A stretch of DNA of 13,012 bases from JBFELO01 sp041552055 (GCA_041552055.1 JBFELO010000131.1:1-13012), one strand, 5' to 3'. Shown: positions 1-6,113, numbered from the stretch's first letter. Made by a program: numbers and translations. Notes: generated by a model not told the origin, from the sequence alone.

Positions 1-40
1 CCCAGGTGCCGTAGGCACCGGTCACCCCCTCATGCCCTGT
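1..40. repeat. Palindromic intergenic repeat, partial copy at window edge
   Basis: Bases 5-19 form a perfect hairpin, GGTGCC with loop GTA and then GGCACC. The first 20 bases match 5088-5107 at 19 of 20 positions, and the C-rich stretch ending in CCCTCA after it is also similar. The one difference lies in the loop. The copy probably starts outside the window. It lies just past the stop of the minus-strand thioredoxin gene, so it could also serve as a 3' hairpin for that transcript. Confidence 0.6.
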
Positions 41-50
41 TCGAGATTCG

Positions 51-536
51 TCAGGCGTGACCTTCTGCAGGCGGCATGAAACTCTCGACCACGCGCAGAA
101 AACCGGTCGGGGGCATGTACCCCGGGATCCGCCCGAGCTCGGTGCCGTCGACGTCCAACAGAAGGATGGTGGGGGGTGCTTCGATACGATGCTGGCGGAG
201 CAGGTCCACCGGCACCGCGTCGATGTCGACGGCCAGCGGCACCACGCGACCGGCCAGCACATCCGCCACCTTGGAGTCCCGGAACGTGATCGACTCAAGG
301 TGTTTGCACCAGACGCACCACTGGGCGTAGAAGTTGACCAGAACCGGCTTGCCTTCGGACCGAGCGCGCACGAACGCGGCGTCCCAGTCGTCCTCCCACT
401 CGACGTCCAGGGCTCGGTGTGAAGTCACGCCTGAAATCAGCACGGGCTCCGGTGCCTGTGCCTGCTCTCGATCCGCTCCGCACGATCCGCTGATCAGGGC
501 TGCCACGACCACCGTCGCGCCCCATCCGACCATCAT
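51..536 (-). CDS. Thioredoxin-fold lipoprotein (DsbD C-terminal/thioredoxin_7-like)
   Basis: A 161-residue protein with an N-terminal hydrophobic segment (about residues 3-16) and a possible lipobox ending in Cys19 (SGSC, a weak match). It should therefore be exported and perhaps anchored in a membrane. A thioredoxin fold follows from about residue 45. KPVLVNFYAQWCVWCK carries the redox pair Cys74 and Cys77, and Pro122 in EAPPTILLLD is the expected cis-proline. The WCxWC-K pattern and the short length resemble the C-terminal domain of DsbD and related periplasmic disulfide reductases. The likely role is thiol reduction outside the cytoplasm; its partner is unknown. I chose the ATG at 536 because GGAG lies four bases upstream and a signal peptide follows at once. 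ATG at 575 is an alternative. The open frame continues far upstream, but only as antisense to the phosphatase gene. Divergent from 660. Confidence 0.85.
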   Translation of the reverse strand: MMVGWGATVVVAALISGSCGADREQAQAPEPVLISGVTSHRALDVEWEDDWDAAFVRARSEGKPVLVNFYAQWCVWCKHLESITFRDSKVADVLAGRVVPLAVDIDAVPVDLLRQHRIEAPPTILLLDVDGTELGRIPGYMPPTGFLRVVESFMPPAEGHA

Positions 537-591
537 CGATCTCCGCCCCACGACGTCCTCCAACGGGTCGGTCATTCCGACCGGCGGCATC

Positions 592-622
592 ATATCACTC
601 AATGACAATACAATCATGTCAA
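592..622 (-). promoter_or_regulatory. Possible sigma-70 promoter for the thioredoxin gene
   Basis: On the minus strand a perfect -35 TTGACA (622-617) is followed after 19 bases by TGATAT (597-592), a poor -10. TATGAT at 594-589 is a better -10, but its spacer of 22 is too long. The site lies in an AT-richer patch of the divergent gap, about 50 bases before the start at 536. On the plus strand, TACAAT at 609-614 could be a -10 for the phosphatase gene, with no matching -35. Confidence 0.3.
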
Positions 623-659
623 GCTTGTCCAACTCCGCCACGCGTGGCATGATCCAGCC

Positions 660-1892
660 ATGCCTCCGGGTTCCGTGTCGCTGTTCCACCGCATCGAGCG
701 GGCGCTGGAGACGATTGATCGTGGTTTGACACCGTTGGAGACGGTGCAACAGACCGCCCACTTCATCGCCCGGAGCTTCGCCGACGATCTGGGGATTCGA
801 GGCGGTCGCGTTTACGCCCAGGACAACGGCAGCTACGAGCTCGTCGCGACCTTCGGAGAGGCCACCAAGGCCCCGGTGGGGCTGCGCGTGTGGCGGACCT
901 ACCCACCGTTCGAGCAGCTGCTCGACACCGGCGCCATCGTGATGGCCCGCGACGATCCCCGTTTGGATCAGCGGTTGGAGCAGGAACTCGGCACCCGCGA
1001 CTGCTTTGCCGCGATCTCGGTCGCGGACGGAAAGTTCGTTCTGTCGTTCGACGTCGAGCCGCAACCCGACAGCCAAGACGAGCTGGTCGGCACGCTCAAC
1101 ATCATCCGATTGGCGGTCAACCAGAAACTGCGGGAAGAGCGCATGCTCGCCATAATGGAGGAGGCACGGCAGATTCAGTCGTCGATCCTGCCTCGTCACC
1201 TCCCCAACATCGGCGAGTTCGAGGTCGCCGCTCGCAGTCTCGCCGCGGAGATCGTCGGTGGCGATTTCTACGACCTCATCGCCCTCGATGAGCAGCTGTT
1301 CGTGGTCGTGGTCGCGGACGCCACCGGTCATGGACTGCCGGCGGCACTGCAGGTCCGCGACGTCTTCACCGGCCTCCGCATGGGCCTGTCCCGTGAGTTC
1401 AAGCTGACCCGCACGTTGGAACGCCTCAACAGGATCATCCACCGCAGCCGACTGGCGACCAATTTCGTGTCGCTGTTCCTGGCCGAGATTCACCCGAACG
1501 GAACCGTCCTCTACTGCAATGCGGGCCATCCGGCGGCTCTGTGGGTCGGCGCCGACGGTACGATCGACCGGCTGGCGGCGAGTGGCATGATCCTCGGACC
1601 CACCCCGTCCGCCAGCTACTCCATTCGCATCGCGGAGATGCAACCCGGCGACCTCCTGGTGCTGTACACTGACGGCATCACCGAGGCCCAAGCCACCGCG
1701 TCGCGGGAGGAGTACGGTGAGAATCGTCTAACGCACGTGGTGCGCGCCGCCCGTCATCAGGACCCGGTCGCGATCGTGGATCGCGTGTTCTCCGACATCG
1801 CCGAGTACAGCCGAGCGACCCCGCCCGCCGACGACCAGACCATCGTCGTCGTCAAACGCCGACCCAAGGAACAGGAGGAAACACCCGCATGA
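660..1892 (+). CDS. SpoIIE/RsbU-type PP2C serine phosphatase with N-terminal sensor-like region
   Basis: A 410-residue soluble protein. Residues 1-150 look like a degenerate GAF-type sensory region. A helical linker (about 153-172) follows, then a PP2C-type domain (about 173-398). The domain has the family's landmarks: SSILPRHLP (174-182), GGDFYD (200-205), VADATGHG (218-225), NAGHP (287-291), YTDGITE (336-342) and DDQT (391-394). The metal-binding aspartates D202, D220, D338 and D391/392 are all present, so catalysis should be intact. Relatives dephosphorylate phosphoserine on anti-anti-sigma (STAS) proteins to control partner-switching, but no STAS or anti-sigma gene is in this window. The start has no clear Shine-Dalgarno, and no better start is evident. 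The stop overlaps the next gene by four bases (ATGA), which implies translational coupling. Confidence 0.9.
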   Translation: MPPGSVSLFHRIERALETIDRGLTPLETVQQTAHFIARSFADDLGIRGGRVYAQDNGSYELVATFGEATKAPVGLRVWRTYPPFEQLLDTGAIVMARDDPRLDQRLEQELGTRDCFAAISVADGKFVLSFDVEPQPDSQDELVGTLNIIRLAVNQKLREERMLAIMEEARQIQSSILPRHLPNIGEFEVAARSLAAEIVGGDFYDLIALDEQLFVVVVADATGHGLPAALQVRDVFTGLRMGLSREFKLTRTLERLNRIIHRSRLATNFVSLFLAEIHPNGTVLYCNAGHPAALWVGADGTIDRLAASGMILGPTPSASYSIRIAEMQPGDLLVLYTDGITEAQATASREEYGENRLTHVVRAARHQDPVAIVDRVFSDIAEYSRATPPADDQTIVVVKRRPKEQEETPA

Positions 1893-2614
1893 GCGATCTG
1901 ACCGCGGCCGCCTTCGTCGACCTCGACGGTTTCGAGCACCGTGATCTGTTGGCGGACAACACCCCGGTGTGGTCAGCTCTCGGCGATCGACTCAAGGCGT
2001 ACCTGGACGCTCTTGACCGATGGTCGATCGACATCGATCTGCCGCCCGGAATCCACCTGCTCTCAGACCGCGTCGCGATCGCTCCCGGGTGCAGGATCGA
2101 GCCCGGATCCGTGATCATCGGGCCGGCGGTGCTCGGTGAAGGTGTCGTGATCCGCACCGGTGCCTACGTCCGCGAGTACGTGCTGCTGGGACCCGGAAGC
2201 CTGGTCGGTGCGCACTCGGAGGTCAAGGGTTCGATCCTGATGCCGGGGGCGAAGGCGCCCCACCAGGCCTACGTCGGCGACTCCATTCTCGGCCGCGACG
2301 TCAACCTCGGTGCCGGGACGATTCTGTCCAACGTGAAGAACGTCGGCCGTGAGGTCACCTTTCGACATGGCGGCGAGCTCGTTCACACCGGATTGCGCAA
2401 GTTCGGCGCGGTGCTCGGTGACGGCTGCAAGACGGGCTGCAACACGGTGCTCAACCCCGGTGTCCTGCTCGGCCCGGGCAGCGTCACCTACCCCAACGCG
2501 ACCCTCAGGAGCGGAGTCTACCCAGCCAACACCCTGATCAAGGTGCGACAGCAGCAGCGGATCATGGAAATGACCCGCCTGCGCGTCGACTCGACTTCAA
2601 CCCCACGCGATTGA
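1889..2614 (+). CDS. GlmU-acetyltransferase-like left-handed beta-helix protein
   Basis: A 241-residue protein. Residues about 60-210 are hexapeptide repeats of a left-handed parallel beta-helix, for example IAPGCRIEPGSVIIGPAVLG. The stretch KAPHQAYVGDSILG (122-135), followed by VNLGAGTILSN (138-148), closely resembles the GlmU acetyltransferase region containing its catalytic His363, so His125 is the probable equivalent. There is no nucleotidyltransferase domain: the first 55 residues are too short and lack its glycine-rich motif. It is therefore a stand-alone acyltransferase or sugar-binding beta-helix protein, and its substrate is unknown. Translation is coupled to the phosphatase by an ATGA overlap, with AGGAGG at 1873-1878. 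Family confidence is high. A real acetyltransferase role is an inference from the conserved histidine. Confidence 0.82.
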   Translation: MSDLTAAAFVDLDGFEHRDLLADNTPVWSALGDRLKAYLDALDRWSIDIDLPPGIHLLSDRVAIAPGCRIEPGSVIIGPAVLGEGVVIRTGAYVREYVLLGPGSLVGAHSEVKGSILMPGAKAPHQAYVGDSILGRDVNLGAGTILSNVKNVGREVTFRHGGELVHTGLRKFGAVLGDGCKTGCNTVLNPGVLLGPGSVTYPNATLRSGVYPANTLIKVRQQQRIMEMTRLRVDSTSTPRD

Positions 2615-2654
2615 GATAGACAATCTGCGGCTCTCGCGCTCCGTAGTCCGTTCC

Positions 2655-2667
2655 TGACCTCCGGTCA
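2655..2667. promoter_or_regulatory. Perfect short inverted repeat upstream of sigma-54 promoter
   Basis: TGACC-TCC-GGTCA is a perfect five-base inverted repeat ending six bases before the -24 element. It could be an operator. It is closer than the usual distant enhancer site of a sigma-54 activator. It also resembles the short palindromes with three-base centres found elsewhere in the window, so it may not be regulatory. Confidence 0.3.
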
Positions 2668-2672
2668 CACTC

Positions 2673-2687
2673 TGGCACGTATGTTGC
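2673..2687 (+). promoter_or_regulatory. Sigma-54 (RpoN) promoter for the FecR-domain gene
   Basis: TGGCACGTATGTTGC matches the consensus TGGCAC-N5-TTGC exactly, with the required GG (2674-2675) and GC (2686-2687) ten bases apart. Transcription should begin near 2698-2700, giving a leader of about 20 bases that includes GGGAGG at 2706-2711 and then the ATG at 2718. Expression would need RpoN and an enhancer-binding activator, neither of which is encoded here. Confidence 0.75.
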
Positions 2688-2717
2688 CTCTGTTGAGATC
2701 GGGTCGGGAGGTGGATC

Positions 2718-4832
2718 ATGAAAAAGCTGACCATCACGTTGCTTCTGGTCGCTTCCGGGGGGTGGCTTCTGGCCTCCGAGGAGGACGATCTGACCTCCCT
2801 GAGTTACATCTCCTACCTTGAGCGGTACGCCACCGTGCAGCCCGCCACCCAACAGGAAGGCATCGAAGCCGTCATCAACATGCCGCTGGTTCCGGGAGAC
2901 CGGGTCGATACGGCGCGCGAGGCCCGCATGGAAGTGTTCCTCGCCGACGGCAACACCGTCTGGGTCGATGAGTACACGACCGTGAGCCTGGACGCGGTCG
3001 CCTTCAGCCGTGACGGACAGGCCGATCGCACGGTGCTCTACCTCGCCGAGGGAACGATCATGGTCGAGATCTCCGACCACAGTCTGAGTCGGCAGCCGAT
3101 CCGCGTCGACGGCCGTGCGGCAACCGTGTATTTGAACGATATCGGTCTCTACCGGCTCGAGGCGCTTGCCAACGGCGGGATCAGGCTGGAGGTGTGGGAA
3201 GGCCTCGGCGAGGCGTCGACCTCGGCCGGTGGAGTGCTGGTGCGGCCAGCGAACGCCGCCGAGGTGGAAGCCGGTCAGGTCACCGGTACCGAGCCGCACC
3301 TCAGCTGGGGTGACCCGTTCGCGACCTGGGTCGAACAGCGACGCCAGATCATCAAGGGCGACAGCGGCCAGTACGTCGAGGCGCGTTACGAGCGCCAGGC
3401 AGCACAGCTCGACAACTACGGATCCTGGGTCTACGTGGACAACCTCAACACCTGGGCCTGGCAGCCCACGGTCGCGGCCGACTGGCGTCCCTACACCGCC
3501 GGCCGCTGGTACTGGACACCGTCCGGTTGGTCGTGGATCTCGTACGAGCCGTGGGGTTGGCTGCCGTATCACTACGGCTCGTGGCACTTCTCGGTCGGAT
3601 TCGGCTGGGTCTGGAACTACCATCCGTACTGGAGTCCGGCCTGGGTGCGGTGGGCCTGGTGGCCCGGCTACGTCGGATGGTGCCCGTACGGCTACTACGA
3701 CTACTGGTACTGGCCCCGTTATCACCACTACTACGGTTACCCGCGTTGGCCCTACTACCCGTCCCACCCGGGAGGCGGCGGCGGGACGGCACAGCCTGCA
3801 CGTCGCGACGTCGTGCCCCCACGAAGCGCCGCCGCCAGCAAGCCCGTCGCCGCCGGCCAGGAACCGTCGGACGGCCGAGCGACGGTCAGATCGCGGGCGT
3901 CCGACCCAACCCTCGACCTGAGCGGTAGGGTTCGCGCGGAGGTGATCGACGGCTCGGCCTGGAACGTGGTTTCCGACCGCGACTTCGCGAGCCCCCACCT
4001 GTCACGGGTCGTGCAGCGCGGAGACGTTGCCTTGCGCGGACGCGGAGACCAGATGGGCGTCGTCATGTCGGGACCGCTGGCCACCGAACCGCCGTCGCGG
4101 GCGCGGCCCAGCACCGAGCTGGAGAGGGTGTTCCGCGGGGTCGAGGAGCGGTCGCCACGGGACCTGAGCCCGGTGCTCGCGCGGAGCGACCGGCTCCGTC
4201 CCGAGGAGGCGATGAGCCTGGTGCAGCCGACCACCCTGGCGGACGTTGGCGGTCGCCGCGCCACCGCCTCTCGGCCGGTCGAACCCACGTTGAACGCGAC
4301 CTCCACATCGCCGATGCGCGCGCCGGCTCGCGCCGAGCCTCCGGCTGGCTACCGCGGCTACACGCCGACAACCTCGACCCTGCCGAGCCGACACCCGACC
4401 GCATACCGCAACCCGTTCGTGAGTCGCTCGCGTCCCTCGACGCCGTCCACCCCCGGAGTCACCGGCGGCTCGAGCACCGGTGTGATTTCCAGACCTGCGC
4501 CCCGATCGACGGGCTCGCGCGCCCCGGTGCTCTCGCCGCGCAGTCCCTCCGGATCTCGGCCGGTCATCGTGCCGCGCACCTCCCCGTCCCAGCCACGCCC
4601 ACAGGCGGGGTCCAGCGGCATCAGGACACGACCCTCGACGTCGGCGCGTCCCCCCACCAGCTCGAGTACTGGCCGTTCGTCGCGATCGTCGTCGAGCCCT
4701 TCCGCGCGCCCCAGCGCCCGTAGCTCGTCGGCTCCGAGAAGCTCGGCCGCTCCGCGAAGCTCGGGTTCGTCGGCCGGGAGTCGCTCCGGCTCGTCCGGCA
4801 GCAGCTCATCGGGCAGCGTCAGAAGACACTGA
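2718..4832 (+). CDS. Exported FecR-domain protein with Trp/Tyr-rich DUF6600-like region and disordered tail
   Basis: A 704-residue protein. Residues 1-19 are a signal peptide (MKK, hydrophobic core, then LAS before acidic SEEDD). Residues about 55-135 form a FecR-like beta domain (PLVPGDRVDTAREARMEVFL, then VYLAEG-like strands). Residues about 233-348 are extremely rich in Trp and Tyr, with motifs such as YGSWVYV, WRPYTAGRWYWTPSGW and EPWGWLPYHYGSW, typical of DUF6600-like regions. After a Gly run (351-355) the rest is low complexity, and the last 65 or so residues are mostly Ser, Arg, Pro, Ala and Gly, so disordered. Exported to the periplasm or cell surface. No TonB-receptor or ECF sigma gene is adjacent, so a classical FecR anti-sigma role is unlikely, and there is no cytoplasmic anti-sigma domain. 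Function unknown. GGGAGG six bases upstream supports the start. A sigma-54 promoter precedes it. Confidence 0.88.
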   Translation: MKKLTITLLLVASGGWLLASEEDDLTSLSYISYLERYATVQPATQQEGIEAVINMPLVPGDRVDTAREARMEVFLADGNTVWVDEYTTVSLDAVAFSRDGQADRTVLYLAEGTIMVEISDHSLSRQPIRVDGRAATVYLNDIGLYRLEALANGGIRLEVWEGLGEASTSAGGVLVRPANAAEVEAGQVTGTEPHLSWGDPFATWVEQRRQIIKGDSGQYVEARYERQAAQLDNYGSWVYVDNLNTWAWQPTVAADWRPYTAGRWYWTPSGWSWISYEPWGWLPYHYGSWHFSVGFGWVWNYHPYWSPAWVRWAWWPGYVGWCPYGYYDYWYWPRYHHYYGYPRWPYYPSHPGGGGGTAQPARRDVVPPRSAAASKPVAAGQEPSDGRATVRSRASDPTLDLSGRVRAEVIDGSAWNVVSDRDFASPHLSRVVQRGDVALRGRGDQMGVVMSGPLATEPPSRARPSTELERVFRGVEERSPRDLSPVLARSDRLRPEEAMSLVQPTTLADVGGRRATASRPVEPTLNATSTSPMRAPARAEPPAGYRGYTPTTSTLPSRHPTAYRNPFVSRSRPSTPSTPGVTGGSSTGVISRPAPRSTGSRAPVLSPRSPSGSRPVIVPRTSPSQPRPQAGSSGIRTRPSTSARPPTSSSTGRSSRSSSSPSARPSARSSSAPRSSAAPRSSGSSAGSRSGSSGSSSSGSVRRH
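4731..4766 (+). repeat. 18-base tandem duplication inside the FecR-protein tail
   Basis: Two adjacent 18-base units, each reading GCTCCGNGAAGCTCGG plus two variable bases, encode APRSSA and APRSSG (residues 672-683). This is a small in-frame duplication within a larger Ser/Arg-rich low-complexity stretch, and suggests the tail can grow by slippage. Confidence 0.7.
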
Positions 4833-4864
4833 CAAAACAACTGTGAACATCACACGTCTCCAAA

Positions 4865-4896
4865 GGCCGCCCGCAAGGGCGGCCGACTTCTTCCCC
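4865..4896 (+). terminator. Probable terminator of the FecR-protein gene
   Basis: GGCCGCCC-GCAA-GGGCGGCC is a perfect eight-base-pair GC stem with a GNRA-type tetraloop, 32 bases after the stop. It is followed by a pyrimidine run (GACTTCTTCCCCC) instead of a pure T tract. The stem is strong and well placed, but the T tract is weak. Confidence 0.6.
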
Positions 4897-4910
4897 CTCC
4901 CGCCCGGGTC

Positions 4911-5110
4911 TTGGGGGCACGAGGGCTTGGGGGAATACACGAACGCTCTGGAGAACCCATCCGGCGGCAGCGACCGTGGCCAAGGCCGGTGGGGGTCGAA
5001 GAGGGAGGGGCACCGGCCATCGGCCACTCGCTGACGACGGTGGGTCGCCGACGCCGTAGGCGGCGGTCAACCCCTCAGGCCCCCAAGCCCAGGTGCCGCA
5101 GGCACCGACC
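4911..5110. repeat. Intergenic element bounded by inverted repeats
   Basis: GGGCTTGGGGG (4923-4933) and CCCCCAAGCCC (5080-5090) are perfect 11-base inverted repeats. The outer bases GGCAC (4916-4920) and GTGCC (5093-5097) extend the pairing across a two-by-two mismatch, giving 16 pairs around about 146 bases. Within it are palindromes GGCC-AA-GGCC (4978-4987), GGCC-ATC-GGCC (5014-5024) and GCC-GTA-GGC (5053-5061). The right end contains the hairpin GGTGCC-GCA-GGCACC (5092-5106), shared with 1-40. No open frame fits it. It may be a small non-autonomous element or a structured RNA; I cannot tell which. Confidence 0.5.
5000..5080 (+). repeat. Two-hairpin repeat module, copy 1
   Basis: Aligned by eye with 5262-5340. 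Both have a purine-rich start (GAGGGNGG), then GGCC-N3-GGCC followed by ACTCGCT, then GGGTCGC, then a second palindrome with a three-base loop (GCC-GTA-GGC here), then a CA-rich stretch ending near CCCTC or CCCTT. Loop bases and some stem bases differ while complementarity is kept. Confidence 0.5.
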
Positions 5111-5140
5111 AAGCCCTCAACACGACCTCAGGAGCGAAGT

Positions 5141-5162
5141 GTGGCCGCGGCCATGGGGGTCG
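5141..5162 (+). repeat. Second copy of the GGCC palindrome plus GGGGGTCG motif
   Basis: GTGGCC, two bases, GGCC, then a short spacer and TGGGGGTCG. The same arrangement is at 4976-4998, also preceded by AGCGA in both cases. The two central bases differ (GC here, AA in the other). Another part of the repeat family filling this gene-free gap. Confidence 0.5.
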
Positions 5163-5170
5163 CAGGTCCG

Positions 5171-5256
5171 GCACTCAGCACGCGTGCGCGGCGACTCATC
5201 CCGGAACGTGCAGTACCCGGTTGTTGCCCGGTGATTCACAACCGAAAGCTGAGTGC
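5171..5256 (+). other. Nested-stem structured element upstream of cdd
   Basis: GCACTCAGC (5171-5179) pairs perfectly with GCTGAGTGC (5248-5256). Inside it, CGGTTGT (5218-5224) pairs with ACAACCG (5238-5244), separated from the outer strand by only AAA. GCACG (5178-5182) could alternatively pair with CGTGC (5207-5211). The layout suits a folded RNA or a leader of the cytidine deaminase gene, which starts 128 bases downstream. It matches no riboswitch or tRNA that I recognise. Confidence 0.35.
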
Positions 5257-5261
5257 GGGGC

Positions 5262-5340
5262 CGGAGAGGGGGACGGCTGGCCTGCGGCCACTCGCTCGTG
5301 AGGTCGGGTCGCGACGGCCGAAGGCCTTCAGCAAGCCCTT
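5262..5340 (+). repeat. Two-hairpin repeat module, copy 2
   Basis: Counterpart of 5000-5080. It contains GGCC-TGC-GGCC followed by ACTCGCTCG, then GGTCGCGAC and GGCC-GAA-GGCC. The second palindrome has four-base arms here against three in copy 1. Both copies lie between the FecR gene terminator and the cytidine deaminase gene. Confidence 0.5.
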
Positions 5341-5383
5341 CTTTCGCTTGGGCCTGCGGTGGAGACATAGGAGAATGGGCATC

Positions 5384-5806
5384 ATGCAGGAACCACACGA
5401 TCTCCACCCGGAGTTGGTCGAACGCCTGATACGGGCAGCAGAGGCGGCCCGGGACAACGCCCACGCACCGTACTCCCGATACCGGGTCGGCGCGGCGTTG
5501 GTCACGACCGACGGCAGGGTTTTCAGCGGCTGCAACGTTGAGAACGCATCGTTCGGCCTCAGCCTGTGTGCCGAACGCAACGCGGTGGCTGCGGCCATCG
5601 CTGCCGGCGAACGGCAGTACACGGCTCTGGTCGTGATTACCGACTCGTCGCCCCCGGAGGCACCGTGCGGAGCGTGTCGCCAGGTGCTCGTCGAGTTCGG
5701 CGACTTTCACGTTTTGCTGGTCAACGCCGTCGGGGAGCGACACACCACCACCGTTGCCGAGCTGCAGCCACGGCCTTTTCGCGGCGATGCACTACGGGGG
5801 CCGTGA
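5384..5806 (+). CDS. cdd: Cytidine deaminase
   Basis: A 140-residue zinc enzyme of the small homotetrameric class. It deaminates cytidine and deoxycytidine to uridine and deoxyuridine in pyrimidine salvage, in the cytoplasm. The signature CAERNA (62-67) supplies zinc ligand Cys62 and catalytic Glu64, and PCGACRQ (94-100) supplies Cys95 and Cys98. SGCNVENASFGLSLC (48-62) and YSRYRVGAAL (30-39) are the usual substrate-pocket segments. Length is normal for the family. The ATG at 5384 is preferred because AGGAG at 5369-5373 is ten bases upstream; the in-frame ATG at 5375 is only one base from it. It stands alone, with a repeat-rich 550-base gap before it and an RNA-like region after it. Confidence 0.95.
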   Translation: MQEPHDLHPELVERLIRAAEAARDNAHAPYSRYRVGAALVTTDGRVFSGCNVENASFGLSLCAERNAVAAAIAAGERQYTALVVITDSSPPEAPCGACRQVLVEFGDFHVLLVNAVGERHTTTVAELQPRPFRGDALRGP

Positions 5807-5839
5807 TTCCGCGCGCCGGTCCCGATCTCCGTCGTACAC

Positions 5840-5859
5840 CGCGAAACCACGGGTTCGCG
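5840..5859 (+). terminator. Possible hairpin terminator after cdd
   Basis: CGCGAA pairs with TTCGCG and CC with GG across a bulged A, around a three-base loop ACG, 33 bases past the cdd stop. No T tract follows, so it may be only a 3' stabilising hairpin. Confidence 0.3.
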
Positions 5860-5899
5860 ATGCGTAAGGTGATGGTCTTCGGCCGGTCGCGGCGGTCAC

Positions 5900-5928
5900 T
5901 TGACACTCTCCCGTGGTCGGCCCATATT
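5900..5928 (+). promoter_or_regulatory. Promoter for the small RNA at 5935
   Basis: Perfect -35 TTGACA (5900-5905), a 17-base spacer and -10 CATATT (5923-5928, four of six to consensus). This sits 94 bases past the cdd stop and points to transcription starting near 5935. Confidence 0.5.
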
Positions 5929-5934
5929 GGTACT

Positions 5935-6046
5935 GTCTTCCAAGACCGCGGGTGTCGACGGACCTTACAGCCGCGTGATCCACTGAAAAGGTCCGGGTGG
6001 GCACACCCACCGCGACGAAATCCCGCACGAGCGGGATTTCGTTTTG
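5935..6046 (+). ncRNA. Candidate structured small RNA or leader RNA
   Basis: Between a promoter (5900-5928) and a strong intrinsic terminator (6015-6046) lie about 110 non-coding bases with clear pairing. GGACCTT (5960-5966) pairs perfectly with AAGGTCC (5988-5994). GGTGGG-CACA-CCCACC (5996-6011) is a perfect local hairpin. GGGTGT (5950-5955) could instead pair with ACACCC (6003-6008), so two mutually exclusive folds exist. The next gene, a SpoU methyltransferase, starts 68 bases past the terminator, so this is either an independent small RNA or an attenuator before that gene. It is not 6S, SRP, tmRNA or a riboswitch class that I recognise. The start is inferred from the promoter. Confidence 0.5.
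6015..6046 (+). terminator. Strong Rho-independent terminator
   Basis: ACGAAATCCCGC (6015-6026) pairs perfectly over 12 bases with GCGGGATTTCGT (6031-6042) around the loop ACGA, and is followed by more T residues (GTTTTGT). It is the clearest intrinsic terminator in the window. It ends the candidate small RNA, 68 bases before the methyltransferase gene. Confidence 0.85.
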
Positions 6047-6113
6047 TCTGAAGTAGGCGCACACACCCCACAGCTGGCACCCGACACACTGTAATGATTG
6101 GGCGAATCGCACG

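Noticed and set aside
537..1691. Long minus-strand open extension of the thioredoxin gene across the phosphatase gene
   Set aside because: It is antisense to a gene with all PP2C motifs. A signal peptide and Shine-Dalgarno begin at 536, and the extension has no recognisable domain. Long antisense frames are common in high-GC DNA.
2562..3998. 478-codon minus-strand open frame over the FecR gene
   Set aside because: It is antisense to a clear exported protein with a promoter and Shine-Dalgarno. The translation is low complexity with no family features.
5218..5244. Integron attC or tRNA-like site
   Set aside because: The seven-base stem lacks the attC core and inverse-core bases, there is no integrase or cassette, and no T-arm or acceptor end fits a tRNA.
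5995..6045. Resemblance to a T-box leader (GGGTGG, ACCGCG, then terminator)
   Set aside because: In a T-box these parts are separated by about one base (GGGTGGNACCGCG). Here eight bases intervene, there is no specifier stem, and the downstream gene is not an aminoacyl-tRNA synthetase or amino-acid gene.
5859..6051. Open reading frame through the candidate small RNA (ends at 6051)
   Set aside because: It reads straight through the promoter and terminator hairpin and has no Shine-Dalgarno. Its product has no family character.
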